Part shown: positions 24,151-36,672 of the stretch, piece by piece
How the letters are laid out: every line of letters begins with the position of its first letter
How positions within the stretch are numbered: position 1 is the first letter of the stretch
NCBI GenBank assembly: GCA_964017185.1
Contig: OZ024871.1
Span: forward strand, 31,782,488-31,846,487
From: Rugalucina vietnamica
Taxonomy: Eukaryota; Mollusca; Bivalvia; Lucinida; Lucinidae
Reading direction: 5' to 3'
Length of the DNA: 64,000 nucleotides
Translations under genes and position numbers: made by a program
The notes under the pieces: generated by a model
What the model was told of the DNA's origin: nothing
What the model saw: the letters and a program-made list of their open reading frames with translations, nothing else
Database searches by the model: none

Positions 24151-27100
24151 TTATTCATTCTATGTCTCACAAGGTTCGTATGCTACATGCCTGACGTAAC
24201 GCATGAGCGAAACACTTTACAAATCGAAGATATTCTGTGAAGTGTTTCTCTTGAGCTTGGAATCAATTGTATTGATTCTGGATGTAAAAATTATTGAAAT
24301 TGATGTAGTGGAAAGTTATTAATTGTCTCTAAACAATTCGAAAAGACAGGGTGATTATTCAAATTTAAACATATCCTAGACGATATTTATCACTCCTTGC
24401 GTTTAAACGAGCAAACTTAGAGTTACGTTATATAAATGAAGCTGATGGGTATAGGTCGTTCAAGGTGTTTACTGTCGATGTCAGGGACTTATCAAACTTA
24501 ACGGTATCGGTTGCCTCATTACAAGCGAGGTATTAAAATTATTTTTTTCTAGTCATAAACACACAAAAATCCAGAAATTATGACGACATAATGGACCTAT
24601 AGTTGTCATTCCAAACATAGTACCATTCGTGTGTTTCTCTTAATCCAGTATAAATAAAAGTATGCTTCGTTTTTGAGAAAAACACTATTCCTTAAAGTTT
24701 GCATTTGTGACACTATGTTATTGAATATAGGCATTTCCATACAATTCCGAAAGCAAACACATAGACTCTTCATCGTATGAATGTTCTTTAATTCTGGTAT
24801 GGCTTCAGGTTTGGTATGGATTATACTCCTAGCAAGATCTCCTCAGATGAGTTACCGGCAAAGAATCGGAAGACACCTATTTGATATGATTATACGGCAA
24901 AAGCAAATTCAAGTAATATCTAAAGAAAGCCGCTCTTCGTTGGAGAAAGGCTCTTCTGAGCATGATTTTATCATTTGATTTAATTCAAAAAGAAATACTT
25001 GGCGGGTACTAACCAATGTAATGGTATTTCCATTAACATTTTGAAAATGGTAGACGCGTTCAATAAGCTGAATGGTAATTTATCGAATCAGATTCAGAAT
25101 TTTAAAAGTGATGTCAGTGATTTCTTTCAGCATGTTTATTTCTAATATCCAGATCATTGAATCCCACTGTATTAAGTAAAGCATGAATTATGAGTGGGAT
25201 CTCAGTTTTAATTTTTAATTTAATTTCTGCTATGAAATAATCAGTAAGTTCTGCTGAACATAAGCATAATGTGTTGAGCTTTAATTTGAGAAGTATATAC
25301 TCGAATACATGAAGTCGTGTCTTACCATTGACCTCTTTGACACCAATTTTTCAGCAAATGTCTGCTTAAAATAGTCAGCAACATGCAGGTATAAGAAATA
25401 TAACAAACATTATTTTTCTACAGCCAAACATATTGTATCGAGTATTGCATAATTGCATATTCGTGTTTTCTATACAATATTACGACTGCAACATCTTAGG
25501 CAGGCAACTAATTTTGACATACGGAGCTGGAGTTCTGGTCAAATCTGAAGCATAATTATGTTTTGATGATAAAATATTATTCCGGAATTCAGTCGAGATA
25601 AAAACATTCACCTTCCAGTATGAATTGCTGCTGCTATCCATTTTCTTGTAGATATAGACAGGAGAAACCATCAATATCAGGAAATTACCACAGAGAGGAC
25701 GGGAAATGGCAAAACAATGTGATTGAAAGACAAAACTGTCAATTAAGTTTTCCTAATGTATCAGCAATGGACAAACTATTTATCATTGTTAGCGCGGGTT
25801 TGTCACAATGGATTAAAGAGGCAAGGATCTAGACGATATTGTTTTACGGCGTCAGAGAGAAACGCATCAGTTATCTGAAAAATGTATCAATCTATTTGAA
25901 AATAAAACCTGAACGGTGTCGTGCCTTCTTATCTAATGCCTATGTACACAAGCTGTAGTAGATGTTTTAGACGCAATATTTCCATCGGTGTTCCGTTAGA
26001 CCTGTCAACTCTGTCACGGAAGTGTAGCGAACCCACGAAGTGTATCAGAGTGCAGGTAAGCCAGCTGATATATAGATGTTTTGGCAATGATTCGTGCTAA
26101 ATCTTAACCGTTTCAACTTGAACGGCTTAGGCATTCTAGTATTATGCAAGGCTAAAATAGGCATGGCATGTAGTGCGCAAAGAAATTTAGAAACGTTTTC
26201 CATAGCTTAAAACACATCGAACATTTTCAACTAGTGATAGTGCATTTCACCAGGGTGCGCAATATGAATGTAACAGGGAAATCCTAAGACAAATTTACTA
26301 AAATGCCACTTCATTACATACAGTAGCTGAGAGCGTGTTTATGGTAATAACCAATACTAGTATCACATTAAGAAAACTTGCCCATGCAATACACAGAGAT
26401 ATTTTTCAGAAGCGAAAATGGAACCGAGGCGGTTCTAACGAGTACCCATAATGTATGTTTTGGATCAAAAATAAGAAAAATAGGTAAACCCCTGCAAACC
26501 CAAGGTTTTCTATATAAAAGTGGGGTTTAAGGAGGTATACATTTCACGGTCATGTTTTCCTGATGAGATGTAGATCGTTCATAGATCTTCTATAGATGAG
26601 AAAGCCGAACATTTAAATCAAAGATAATGACATTTTAGGTAGTATATTGCCATCAGAACGTGGTTGCCGTAAGTTATTGTCGATAAACAAGACACAATTC
26701 AGAAGTTAACACTAAACGTTTTATGGAATTTTGTGGCGAGATAAAACATAACTTAAAGACAGAAATTGAAGGTAGTGGCAAATTAATTGATGCAGCTGAA
26801 GTATACTTTGTGCAGATCTATTCAGGTTTTTATTTCAGGCTATCCCATTCAAAACCAGACAAACAAACTTTTATCATTTCGAATCCAATTACCTTTTACA
26901 TGGAGCGGGGTTGGGGGCTTTGGTAAAATAGATGGCACAAGAATTTATACAATTAAATTTAACACCAGACAGGGATAGAAGATAACACAAAACGCGGAAC
27001 CCCGATCTCGACCTTAGTACTACGATTACAGGTATTTTCAAAGCTAGTTTTGCTGGAAGGATTCTTGCTTCGCGAATGTTGTACATAGATGAGCTTGATA

Positions 27101-28069
27101 ATGAGGTACTTCGATCTAAACTATAACGTCATACACAACCAAGCCTTCCTCTACGGTTTCGCTGGAACAAGTATGGCCGACAGTGTTATTACCTGGTCTA
27201 GTAATTAATCGATGTACGATCAATTTGGGATACTTTTGGCACTTTTAAATAATTCTTTGATGCATGAATCTATTTTCCCGTGTTTTTCAGTCTACTGAAG
27301 TACTCTCTCTTCTTTGTCTTGAAACTACAAAAAATAGAAGACGGCTGTCCATGAGCGCCACCATATTCACTACACTATGGATCAACTTAACATCATTCGA
27401 TCAGCGGTAAGCTGAAGCATGCGCAAAAAAAACCCTCTGGTACTAGATTATGGATAGAGATCGAAGTTATTCAATAACTTGGTTTTGTTATAAACCGAAG
27501 CGTATTTAACGCACCAAAGAGAAATCCTACAGTCAGTGAACAAAATTATTTCCAAAACATCGGAAAATCCATCGACTTGCGTGTTTACAAAAAAAAAATC
27601 CTGACTCTTCATGCCAACATATTTTACCGGTTTTCGTGTCATTTGAAAATTAGATAAAAAAAAAAAATAAGGTTATAAGATGACATTTCGATATCGTTGT
27701 GTACATAAGTAGAAGTTAGTTACATGATTTGTGAGGTTTATGAGAAAACATTTAAAAGAAAGAATGACAAGAGTCTGAATTTGGTGGGGTACAGTATTAA
27801 GCCTCATAAGTGATTCACTCGTCACCAATCAACGTGGGAATAACAAGAACATCGCTCTTAACTCAAAACAGTTAAAATTTTAGCAAATTTTGAGAGAGAA
27901 AAATCCCATTGACGTTAACTTGTAAACATAAGAATACATTGAAGTACATGGAGTTTTTGAAGTTTTAGAAATACTTTGGGTGCTTTACTTTATAACCAAA
28001 CCGGTGCAAAATGTGCGATTGCACCAAGCAATAAACCTACTCAAGGAATGTGAAGAGATTTTCTCATGT

Positions 28070-28355
28070 TTTTACAATGTATGTGCATCGTGCCTCGCTA
28101 CTAATGGTTAGACGACCATTTTCCAGAATAAAGTATCTATATGTTGAAATTTTAAATTTACGACGTAGATTTGTTATTTTGATTCCATAAAGAGTGACTT
28201 TACCTTTATTTACGGCTGTGCTTGGCTATAAATGCTGTCACTGGGCTATCAGTTGTTCAAGTTAATTTGCGGAGCAATGCTAGGCATCAGAACGGACGTA
28301 GTGTGTCACCGAAATGGATTTCAGATTGACAAATGAGACAATAACTTTGGCACAT
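28070..28355 (+). repeat. left inverted arm, module C
   Basis: Arm copy with CGCTACTAATGGTTAGACG and TTAATTTGCGGAGCAATGC. Confidence 0.8.
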
Positions 28356-28504
28356 TGTGCAATACAGAACACAGACAAGTACTGAATAAAATTGGGAAAT
28401 CATCTAATGCTACTTTATAGTGGTTTCTGTTTCAAGCTTAATACTGTTTTTCAGGCATTACTGTCATCAAATGCATACACGCTTGCTAATTCGTTTTATA
28501 TGTA

Positions 28505-29737
28505 TGAGGGTCTGGATGGGGTATAATGATTAAAGAATAATGGCCTAAAATTTTTAATGAGAGTGAATAAAGAGCCAAAAATTTAATGATTAGTGAATAA
28601 GTAGGTCCTAAAAAATAATGAATAAATGAAATTTTTTTAATGAATAGCAGAATAATATAATGAATAGTGAATAATAACATTTTAAAGAATAATGAATATG
28701 CTAAATTTGGCTATGGAATTGTCTTAGATGGCCTCCCTGACATTCCAGAATTTCATTTTTTTCGCCCCCAGACCCGATTTAGCTCAAATGTTATAGTTGT
28801 ATTTCTGAAATCTTTGAATGTTAGGAAAGACATAGCATGTAGGGACTCACTTCATGAATCTCTTAAAAAAATGTGTCATTTCCTGAGCCAGATACTTTGT
28901 TTGCTTATGTATATGTATTTTCTTTTTATTCTGTTACCCCACTTTGTCCTTATTATGTATGTTCCAATCCTATAATGATAATCTTTTCTGTGGACGGACA
29001 TCACTTTGCTTTTTTATATGACAGATCATAATTATGGTGACTTTTGCAATCAGAAACAAGCCAGTACTAAGAACGTTAATGCAAATCTAACTGGCAGTTT
29101 ATATGGCGCTACATAATTTTTTCCTCGCTCGCTTCGCTCGCTCGGTATTTAAGACATTTATAAAATGTTTTGTACAATCAGGCACAAGCACAAAATCATA
29201 CTTCACATAGTACTCCTATGCTTACTAGTTAACTAAATAAAAACAATAACTTTTACCCCTGAAGTTACAATTTTTCTTAAATTAACCTTTGATATGCATA
29301 ATTGAAGAGAAAGATTCAGGGTGAAACTCAGGGCATATTCAGTATACAGTTTGGAGGGGATTATATTCCCAACAGATTTAAAAGAGGATTTGCTAAAAAA
29401 TCAGTTAACTATTTTGGGAAGTTTCTATGAGGCTTTGTGGTCTAGCAGATAATATATGCTTCTCTCAAGATGTTAAAATCAAGGTTGCACTCAGCAGTCT
29501 ACAATTAAGTATCATAGAACTAGTCATTGTGGCTTTAGATAAGGGATGCCTTAGGTTGGGAATACCTATATTTGCTATTAGAAATTAGCTGGGTGAAGAA
29601 GGCGATTCTAGTAATTATCATATTTTAATGAATAATCGAGCTAATTTTAATGAATAAGCCAAAATTTTAATGACAGTGAATAAATGGCTAAATTTTTAGT
29701 GATTAGTGAATACCAGGACCCCCCATCCAGACCCTCA
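28505..29737. mobile_element. 1.23-kb DNA element, TGTA-flanked
   Basis: A 17-bp perfect TIR (TGAGGGTCTGGATGGGG) and the 4-bp flank TGTA on both sides. Both subterminal zones are arrays of AATGAATA and ATTTTTAATGA motifs. The interior has one 102-codon plus-strand frame (28667-28975) with no recognised domain, ending in a hydrophobic stretch. No transposase is seen. Confidence 0.75.
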
Positions 29738-30060
29738 TGTATAGGTTTGGATGAATTGAGTCTACTTGAAAATTGAACAGGATAGTAGTTCCACCTGGGT
29801 TAGACAAGGTGTTTCCGTCAGTGTTCCGTGTTACCTCTCCACACCGGAGTTCGGTTTAGCTAGTTGATCTGCACCTGGGTTCGAGGTTGCGCAATGGTGA
29901 ATGCATTCGCTTGTCACCACAGCAGGTAGGGTATGAATCCGGGCAAAGCATAATGCATGGCAGTGACCACCAGCCCGAGGTATGTGGAGGGCAACAATAA
30001 CGCCAACATCTCCACCTTCAATAAGTCTAATCAGCTTTCTTGTAGTAGAAGTAAAATAAG

Positions 30061-30835
30061 TATACTCTTCACCAAACGTTTAGCATAATCATATCCGGTA
30101 AAAACTAACCAGTGAATACATATGCTGACGCAATCGTCCCCATTCGCTGTCATGGTTAAAGCAGAAACAATCAGGGCTATTTCGGATTCAAAATCGACAG
30201 TTATTTAGATACCGAATAACTAAAGATAAGGCTACTGCTTTGAAAGAGTGATTTTCAACAATTTTTAAAATCTTATAGAAAAAAAAAAATTCAATATTGT
30301 AAAACGAAAATTATTAAAATCTTTAGTCGACAGATAGAATAATAATGTAGTATAGTACGATGGCCCAAATGGCTCATTTTTTCATTTCCATATGAATTCA
30401 TAATTCCGAATATTATCCTGTCATTTAACATGTAGACATTAGACATCTTTAACGACAAACTTATTTTTAAAATGTTTAACATATCAATTTCGCTATACAT
30501 TTTAAACATTTTTGTTCTTTCCAGAAATGTCAGAGTTTGATTTCAGTTCTTCTTTTTTGTGTTTAACGTGTTGTTCCAATATACGCTTCCTTGACTTGGG
30601 TGAATTGTTTTACAGAGGTGGCGTATGGGGTGCAGATTTCAGATTGAATGAATACAGCTTATTATTAAACTTTTGACACATTTTTGGAAAATCTGACAGG
30701 CCGAGGCAAATTTTCATTTGTTGTTTGCTACAACATGCTTCCAGGATCTCAGTTTTATTCTTATTTGCTATTACTGCAGCTGGTGTTGTGCCGTGTGGTG
30801 GCCCTAAAAAAGTCTCCCCGTACATCATCCATAGT
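30061..30835. other. no gene seen; unit-specific sequence
   Basis: AT-rich sequence within module C without matches to the other modules that I could see, apart from short pieces resembling 22740-22810 in reverse near 30790-30835. No coding frame is convincing. Confidence 0.5.
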
Positions 30836-31140
30836 GCAGATTATATTTTCATTTTGGTCCTTTGAAATCGGAGAGGGTATTTTGAAAAATAAGAAAATTA
30901 TTATCGGTTTAGATTCATTTTCTAACCAACGTTTAATATATTTGGTCCCATTTTGATTATATATACTAGTCTTTGTATCGACTACCCTGTTGAAAGTTGC
31001 AAAATTACAGAAATTCTCTTTGGCTCCATGTTGCCAAATCTAAGGGTCACTGAAGCGGCTTGAATAGCCGAAACCGCGGTATGGCCCATCACCTTTCACC
31101 TTTCTCATAAATGTGCTCACTGCTCTTAAAGGATCTCAGT
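30836..31140 (+). repeat. second copy of the 22022 repeat
   Basis: Same order of blocks, ending CTGCTCTTAAAGGAT and followed by CTCAGTTTTATTCTTATT, a string that also occurs at about 30748. Confidence 0.65.
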
Positions 31141-32184
31141 TTTATTCTTATTTCCTTTCTAAATCCACGAATCTTGCATTTGTATTAAGATTTTGAAGTG
31201 TTTTATGGGACATTTAACTTTTGCACTTCAACACTAGAATATGCCAAACTTTTGGCGAGATGTATATTATCTAGGGATCCATCGTAGGTCAATGACGCAG
31301 CCCACCTCGTTTATGAGGAGGAAGAAGAATCATCTACGAATAGAACTACAAAACGAATGTTCAGATCCTCTGAGACCAAAGCGTCATGTGTACTTTTCTT
31401 TTGTTCTACTTTTCTGCCATGCTTTAAGATTGCATTCTGAAGCTGTAACATAAAGGTTTGTCCCTAATGAGACATGAAACACAATTGGTTTACTGATTGT
31501 TATGTTATTTCAGTTGAAGGCATGTTTAAAAATTCAGGATGTTGTTAAAGATTTAAGAATTTCGTGGGTCCTATCATATCGAACACAGCTTTTTAAGGGG
31601 TTGACTGTTTTACTGAACTCTTTGTGGTTTACAACTTTAATATAACACTGGAGGGTTTCCAGCTCACTGTGCGTGATCTTATTATTCCTGAAAATATAGG
31701 ACCTATGTACAGAACCATGCCCACGGATGGTATATGAAATAAATTCACTTTTACCACGGCAAGAAAGGCAAGCAATCCCAATGGCTTTCTTCAAAAAGGT
31801 CCAATACTTTCAAGCTTTCACTTAGCACTGGATCTAATACAGACTCATTGCTTAAACTGCTTCGTTCAATGCCTTCATAGTATTCGTCTCAATACCCGAA
31901 GCTCCAAAACTTGTGGCTACACAATTTTGAAGTGTCTTTTTTTTCAGCGGAATTTTCAATTAAAGGGTATGGATGCCTCCAAGTAAACAGCTACAATTTA
32001 AATTTGACTCTTATAAGGAATATCATCACTAAAAGACAAGATAACTATATTTTACAATACTTTTTTTCATGTCATCAGTGATGATATTCGTTTTAGAGAA
32101 TCTCTATACTTCGGTGACTATCTTCAGACACAATTCTTCTTTAAGAGAGGTTCTGGTACTTCGTACTGTATCACGTTACCATGT

Positions 32185-32690
32185 ACGTCACATTTATTGT
32201 CCCATTCATCAATTTCAATCCATTCCACTGACACACTACGTCCTTTCTGATGCCTAACATTATTAATGACAGCGTTGGTAGTCAAGCACCGCCGTAAATA
32301 ACGGTAAACTCACTCATTTATGGATCAAAGCAACAATCTACATCGTAAATTTCAATTTATAGAAGCGTTCTTTTTATATTCAGAGTGTTCAAAACACTCA
32401 CGTTTAGAAACATAATTCTAAGCAATGTTAAAACTATTTGACCCCGGAATGTGTCTTTGATTTAGACTTCTCGTGTAAAGTTTCGAAATTACAGTACAAT
32501 AATCTGGCTTTCGTTGCCGGTTTATATACAGGGCTACTGAAGAAGGTTCATTACCCGAAATTGCGCAATACATACTATCTCCCTTTGAATGTTTTACTGC
32601 TTCCAAAGGATCAAACCTTTATTTTTTTTTTTAGAAACAACTCGTCTGATCATTAGTAGTAAGGCTAGATGAACATGAAATGACATTTTA
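32185..32690 (-). repeat. right inverted arm, module C, interrupted
   Basis: Arm copy split by a ~260-bp repeat at about 32371-32632, and lacking the GCTCCGCAAATTAACTTGAA part by internal deletion near 32255. Confidence 0.7.
32375..32632 (+). repeat. ~260-bp repeat inserted in arm C
   Basis: Homologous to the reverse complement of 22447-22695 (shared GATCCTTTGGAAGCAGT, CAAAGGGAG and TCGGGTA blocks). A shorter piece lies at about 20215-20327. Confidence 0.6.
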
Positions 32691-33117
32691 GGTCTCTTAA
32701 TGTGCGTATGTTACATCTTTTGTGTAACGCAACAGAGAGACACGTTACTAAAGAAAGCTTGTGAAGGAACAAAAAAAAATAAAAAATAAAAAATAAATAA
32801 ATAAATACGAAGACCTGATATATCAATTCACATTAAGAATTCACATTGGTTCTCAAAGAGCTTAATTGTCTTTTATATTTGACACTCCTGGAACGAAATC
32901 ATCATTTTTGACCTGCATGTATCAGGATACGAAACTCTGAGACTTTACGTTATTCACATTCTTTAAGAAAGATGATTGTGTTTGTTGATATTCTGTGAAG
33001 TGTTTCGCCTGAGCTAGAAATTCACTGTATTGATTCTGGATGTAAAAATTATTGAAATTGATGAAGGGGAAAGTTATCAATTGTCTCTAAACAATTCGAA
33101 GAGACAGTTTGATCATA

Positions 33118-33353
33118 TGAGCCGCCTCATGGGAAAACCAACAATCTGCAAATGCGAAAACAAAGACGCAGGTCAGCTTCGCGGTAACCGCGAAGCTGAT
33201 CAGCGCATTTGTTTTCGCTACTCGGATAGTACAATTCCTCTTCTACTTAAATCCGAAATTTCAAGCTTCTAGCTCTTTTCTGTGCTTGTACAGCCCGGTG
33301 TGTGTCGGACCTGTTCGGAAACCACATTGTTGGTTTTCCCACGAGGCGGCTCA
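33118..33353 (+). mobile_element. foldback MITE, intact copy
   Basis: Terminal inverted repeat of about 28 bp (TGAGCCGCCTCATGGGAAAA / complement), TA on both sides, and the central hairpin with CGCGGTAACCGCG. This is the reference for the full-length ~236-bp element. Confidence 0.88.
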
Positions 33354-33415
33354 TATCTGTCACCCATTTTACTTGAACGAGCAAAATGAGGCTTACGTTT
33401 ATAAATGAGCCACCT

Positions 33416-33640
33416 CGTGGATAACTAACAATGTGGTTTCCGAACAGGTCCGACACAAACCGGGCTGTACAAGCGCAGAAAAGAGCTAGAAGCTTGAAAT
33501 TTTGGATTTAAGTAGAAGAGGAATTGTACTATCCGAGTAGCGAAAACAAAGGCGCTGATCAGCTTCGCGGTTACCGCGAAGCTGATCTGCGTCTTTGTTT
33601 TCGCCTATGCAGATTGTTGGTTTTCCCATGGGGCGGCTCA
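33416..33640 (-). mobile_element. foldback MITE, inverted neighbour
   Basis: Opposite orientation, 62 bp from the copy at 33118-33353, making a ~520-bp inverted repeat of two MITEs. Confidence 0.85.
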
Positions 33641-34014
33641 AATGGTGATGAGTATAGACCGTCCATTGTTTATTTAGGCGAAACGGACTCGGAATTATCT
33701 GTTAAAACTTACTGCATTGGTAGCAATGCTAAGGCAGTAAACTATATTGTTTAACATTTAACTTTCTAGTTATACTGCACAGAACTCTTTATAAATGATG
33801 ACGATATCATGGATTTCCTGTTGCCCTTCCATTAATCGTATGTTTCCCTTTATTCTTTATAAATATATTTTTTTGTGAAAAGTGCTACTTATTATTTATT
33901 TAGATGTTCTTGTGACACATTGAAAATAAGCATTACCATACTAAGTCCGTATATCTTTAATTCTGGTTTGTTTGCGGGTCTTATATGAATTATACCGGAG
34001 CCCAGAATTCCTAT

Positions 34015-34216
34015 TGTAACGAACGACCGAGACAAGCCACAGAAACCCCGTCGGTGGAAAAGCATACTCACCCACCAAGGGTGGTTTACTGCGCTATATA
34101 CCCAACACCACCTCGATTCACAAAGTCTCGAGTTTGAAATTTGCATATTACAAGCACTCAATATGCCACTGATACGTTGCACCAACGTATTTTCCAAGGG
34201 AGGCTATCCCGTCACA
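34015..34216 (-). repeat. TRIM LTR (3' LTR in minus orientation)
   Basis: 202 bp, plus-strand start TGTAACGAACGACCGAG and end TATCCCGTCACA. It lies next to the polypurine tract on the minus strand. Confidence 0.85.
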
Positions 34217-34321
34217 TTACTTCCCCCTCCGAGAAGACTCGTCCCGAGTCTTGGCCTGGGGACTACATGGGTAAGGCAACCCCGGTCTGGCAGTTGTCAT
34301 TATCCCACCGCTACCTCCAAA

Positions 34322-34523
34322 TGTAACGAACGGTCGAGACAAGCCACAGAAACCCCGTCGGTGGAAAAGCATGCTCACCCACCAAGGGTGGTTTACTGCG
34401 CTATATACCCAACACTTGCTCGATTCACAAAGTCTCGAGTTTGAAATTTGCATATTACAAGCACTCAATATGCCACTGATACGTTGCACCAACGTATTTT
34501 CCAAGGGAGGCTATCCCGTCACA
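34322..34523 (-). repeat. TRIM LTR (5' LTR in minus orientation)
   Basis: 202 bp, the same length as its partner and about 97% identical by eye. The differences cluster at GGTC/GACC, CATGCT/CATACT and CTTGCT/CCACCT. Confidence 0.85.
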
Positions 34524-34739
34524 CTATTATGGAATCTGAAGCTATCATATTAAATAAGTTTATCTAAAGGAACTTGTATGGTTATAATTATGTTATTAGA
34601 TTTTTGAAGTGCTTGGCGTGTAAATGTCATTTAATAGTATTTTTAAAAACACAATAAAAATAGTAGAAACGTTTGAAAAGCCAAATGGTAATACTTCGAA
34701 TACAGTTATACGTTTCAGAAATTTGTAAACGCTCGTCAT

Positions 34740-34775
34740 CAGGTGGCTAATGAGTAAGTACTCATTTGCCACCTG
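34740..34775. repeat. 36-bp hairpin
   Basis: CAGGTGGC.AATGAGTA faces TACTCATTTGCCACCTG, almost perfect. It is absent from the matching positions of the other units, so it may be a small insertion. Confidence 0.65.
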
Positions 34776-35976
34776 TCGTCATATACATGTATTTAGATTG
34801 TGTGTAATGCTTTCTTTCTGTGAAACTTTTGCAATTTTACGCAGTGACTGTCTTTTCCTTGCAGATAAGCAATAGAAGGTTCTGCGGACTCCTGTCGAGA
34901 ATATTGTGTTAATCAAAAATAAATAACATATAAATACTTAAAGTTTTTAAGTATATCCTAATAACTTGTCTAGCTTTCATTGCTAATTTGTCAATTGTCA
35001 GTGATGAAGGTTAATTTCCCGCAATTGCGATGACCCTACTTCTTTCTTTAGATTTCCCGCAATTGCGATTACCCTACTTCTTTTTTTAGAATCATTGCTT
35101 CCCGAGTATGTAATTTTTATAGTCTATGTGTGCTTTTTATTGTCTATGTGTTCTTCCCGAGTATGTAATTTTTATAGTCTATACATGTATGTATTTTTGA
35201 AGATAAAAGTAAGTATTCAATCAAGCTGAAAAAGCTATATCGTTTATATTTGGCATACGCTAGACATTATTAGCCCACCAATATGAATTGTTGCTGTCAT
35301 ACATTTTTCATGTAGACTAGACAGGAGAAACCATCAGTATCAGGAAATTACTTCAGAGAGGACGGGAAACGGCAAAACAATGTGATTGAAAGACAAAACT
35401 GCCAATTAAGTTTTCCGAATGTATCAGCAATGGACAAACTATTTATCATTGTTAGCGCGGGTTTGTCACAATGAATTAAAGAGGCAATGATCTAGACGAT
35501 ATTGTTTTACGTCGTCAGAGAAAAATGCGTCATTTATCAGAAATGGTATCAAGCTATTGGAAAATAAAACAAGAACGGTGTCGTTATCATGTGCCTCTGT
35601 GCACGACCTGCAGTATATGTTTAGCAATGATAAGCGCTTACCTTTTCAACTTGAACAGCTTATGCATTCTAGTTTAGGTTAAGTTGTGGACACAACATTG
35701 ATGGCAATAACCAATATCAGATTGTTCCTACATAGATCTTCTATAGATGAGAAAGGCGAACATTTAAATCAAAGATAATGACATTTTAGGTAATATATTA
35801 CCATCAGAGCGGAGGCTTCTGTTAGTTATTGAAGATAAAATAGACTGTTCTGTAGCAAACAAAACGGAATAAATGCTAAAAAGGAAAACTGAGGCGAGAT
35901 CAAACATAACTTAAAGACAGAAAGTAAAAATATATGAGATGCAGCTGAAGTACTAAGTGCAGATCCCATTGAAAAA

Positions 35977-36672
35977 GGTACAAGTAGGCAAGGATCAGGA
36001 AAAGGCGCAATCAGAAAAACATTCCCACTCCAAAAACCGAGGTGGGAAAAAACTAAATTAACAATTATGAAAACATCGTGAGCCGAATGAGCAGCTTTTT
36101 TCCCAAAAGGTGGCCACTCAGTTACCTAAACTTAACTAAAATATGAAAGCATACAAAAGGCGCCAACAGCACAAAAAGTTTTAAAACATATAAAACAAAA
36201 AGAACCAGCACAGAAGTATCGCCTTGGAACGATCAGTAATACAAAATTACTGGCGGGCTTAAACCGGTTTTACATGGCCATAACCTCACCCTCAGCTTCT
36301 GCAGTGGTTCATAACATTTAGTTAGTTCAACGGTCCTCGTGGTGAATCTCTAACTAGTCGAACAAACAAATAAATCATGATAAACATTCTGATGAATCAA
36401 AAACCAGGACTCACAGCTTGAGTCAGCTGCCCTACGATGGAGATCCCTGGGCACTGAATAACTTACTAACTCCGTAGCAAAAGGACCCCGGTGGGCCAAG
36501 CAACAGACAATAAGCTCCGGCCCCAACCAACTAAAATGAATAGCTTTAAGTCGGGGCCATCAAAGAGTCTGACGCCCGACCCACCGGCGTGCAATTAAAG
36601 AAGGCAGCATAGTTATCAACCATAATTGGGTTAAAAACTAAGCATGCAGACTGTCGCATAACATTCAAGTTA
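35977..36672 (-). mobile_element. 5'-truncated copy of the same retroelement
   Basis: Minus-strand copy beginning inside the coding 3' end (NLNVMRQSACLVFNPI is still readable just left of 36672, followed by the MAPT stop region) and running through the 3' UTR to the terminus GTACAAGTAGG on the plus strand. It is closely similar to 17350-18120. Confidence 0.75.

Larger units (their letters stand above)
24151..32690. repeat. tandem unit U3
   Basis: The same anchor order recurs at 24235-24365, 24655-24830, 24985-25085, 25590-25860, 26570-26710, 26870-26940 and 27900-28030, then the arm module 28070-32690. Inserts include an element at 28505-29737 and a 260-bp repeat within the right arm. Confidence 0.75.
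34015..34523 (-). mobile_element. TRIM-type miniature LTR retrotransposon
   Basis: Two direct 202-bp repeats flank a 105-bp interior, and the whole is bounded by the 4-bp duplication CTAT (34011-34014, 34524-34527). Each repeat has TG...CA ends. On the minus strand the interior starts two bases after the first LTR with TGGAGGTAGCGG, a candidate primer-binding site. It ends with a purine run (GGAGGGGGAAG) immediately before the second LTR, as expected of a polypurine tract. The two LTRs differ at about 6 positions. There is no coding capacity. The architecture is that of a non-autonomous TRIM. Confidence 0.85.

Noticed and set aside
19547..25832. Conserved short ORF in units U2 and U3 (EGKWQNNVIERQNCQLSFPN)
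   Set aside because: Present in three units, but with many amino-acid changes and an in-frame stop in U4. It looks like neutral repeat similarity.
28667..28975. 102-codon frame as a membrane-protein gene
   Set aside because: It sits inside a TIR-bounded element with a low-complexity start and no domain or splice context. The hydrophobic tail alone is not evidence.
29863..29960. tRNA-like segment with GCGCAATGGTGAATGC and GGTATGAATCCGG
   Set aside because: The spacing of the boxes is roughly right, but no cloverleaf can be drawn confidently and no second copy was seen.
33892..34504. Two similar ~100-codon minus-strand frames starting MENTLVQRISG
   Set aside because: Both are read through the two TRIM LTRs. 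The similarity reflects the LTR duplication, not a gene family.
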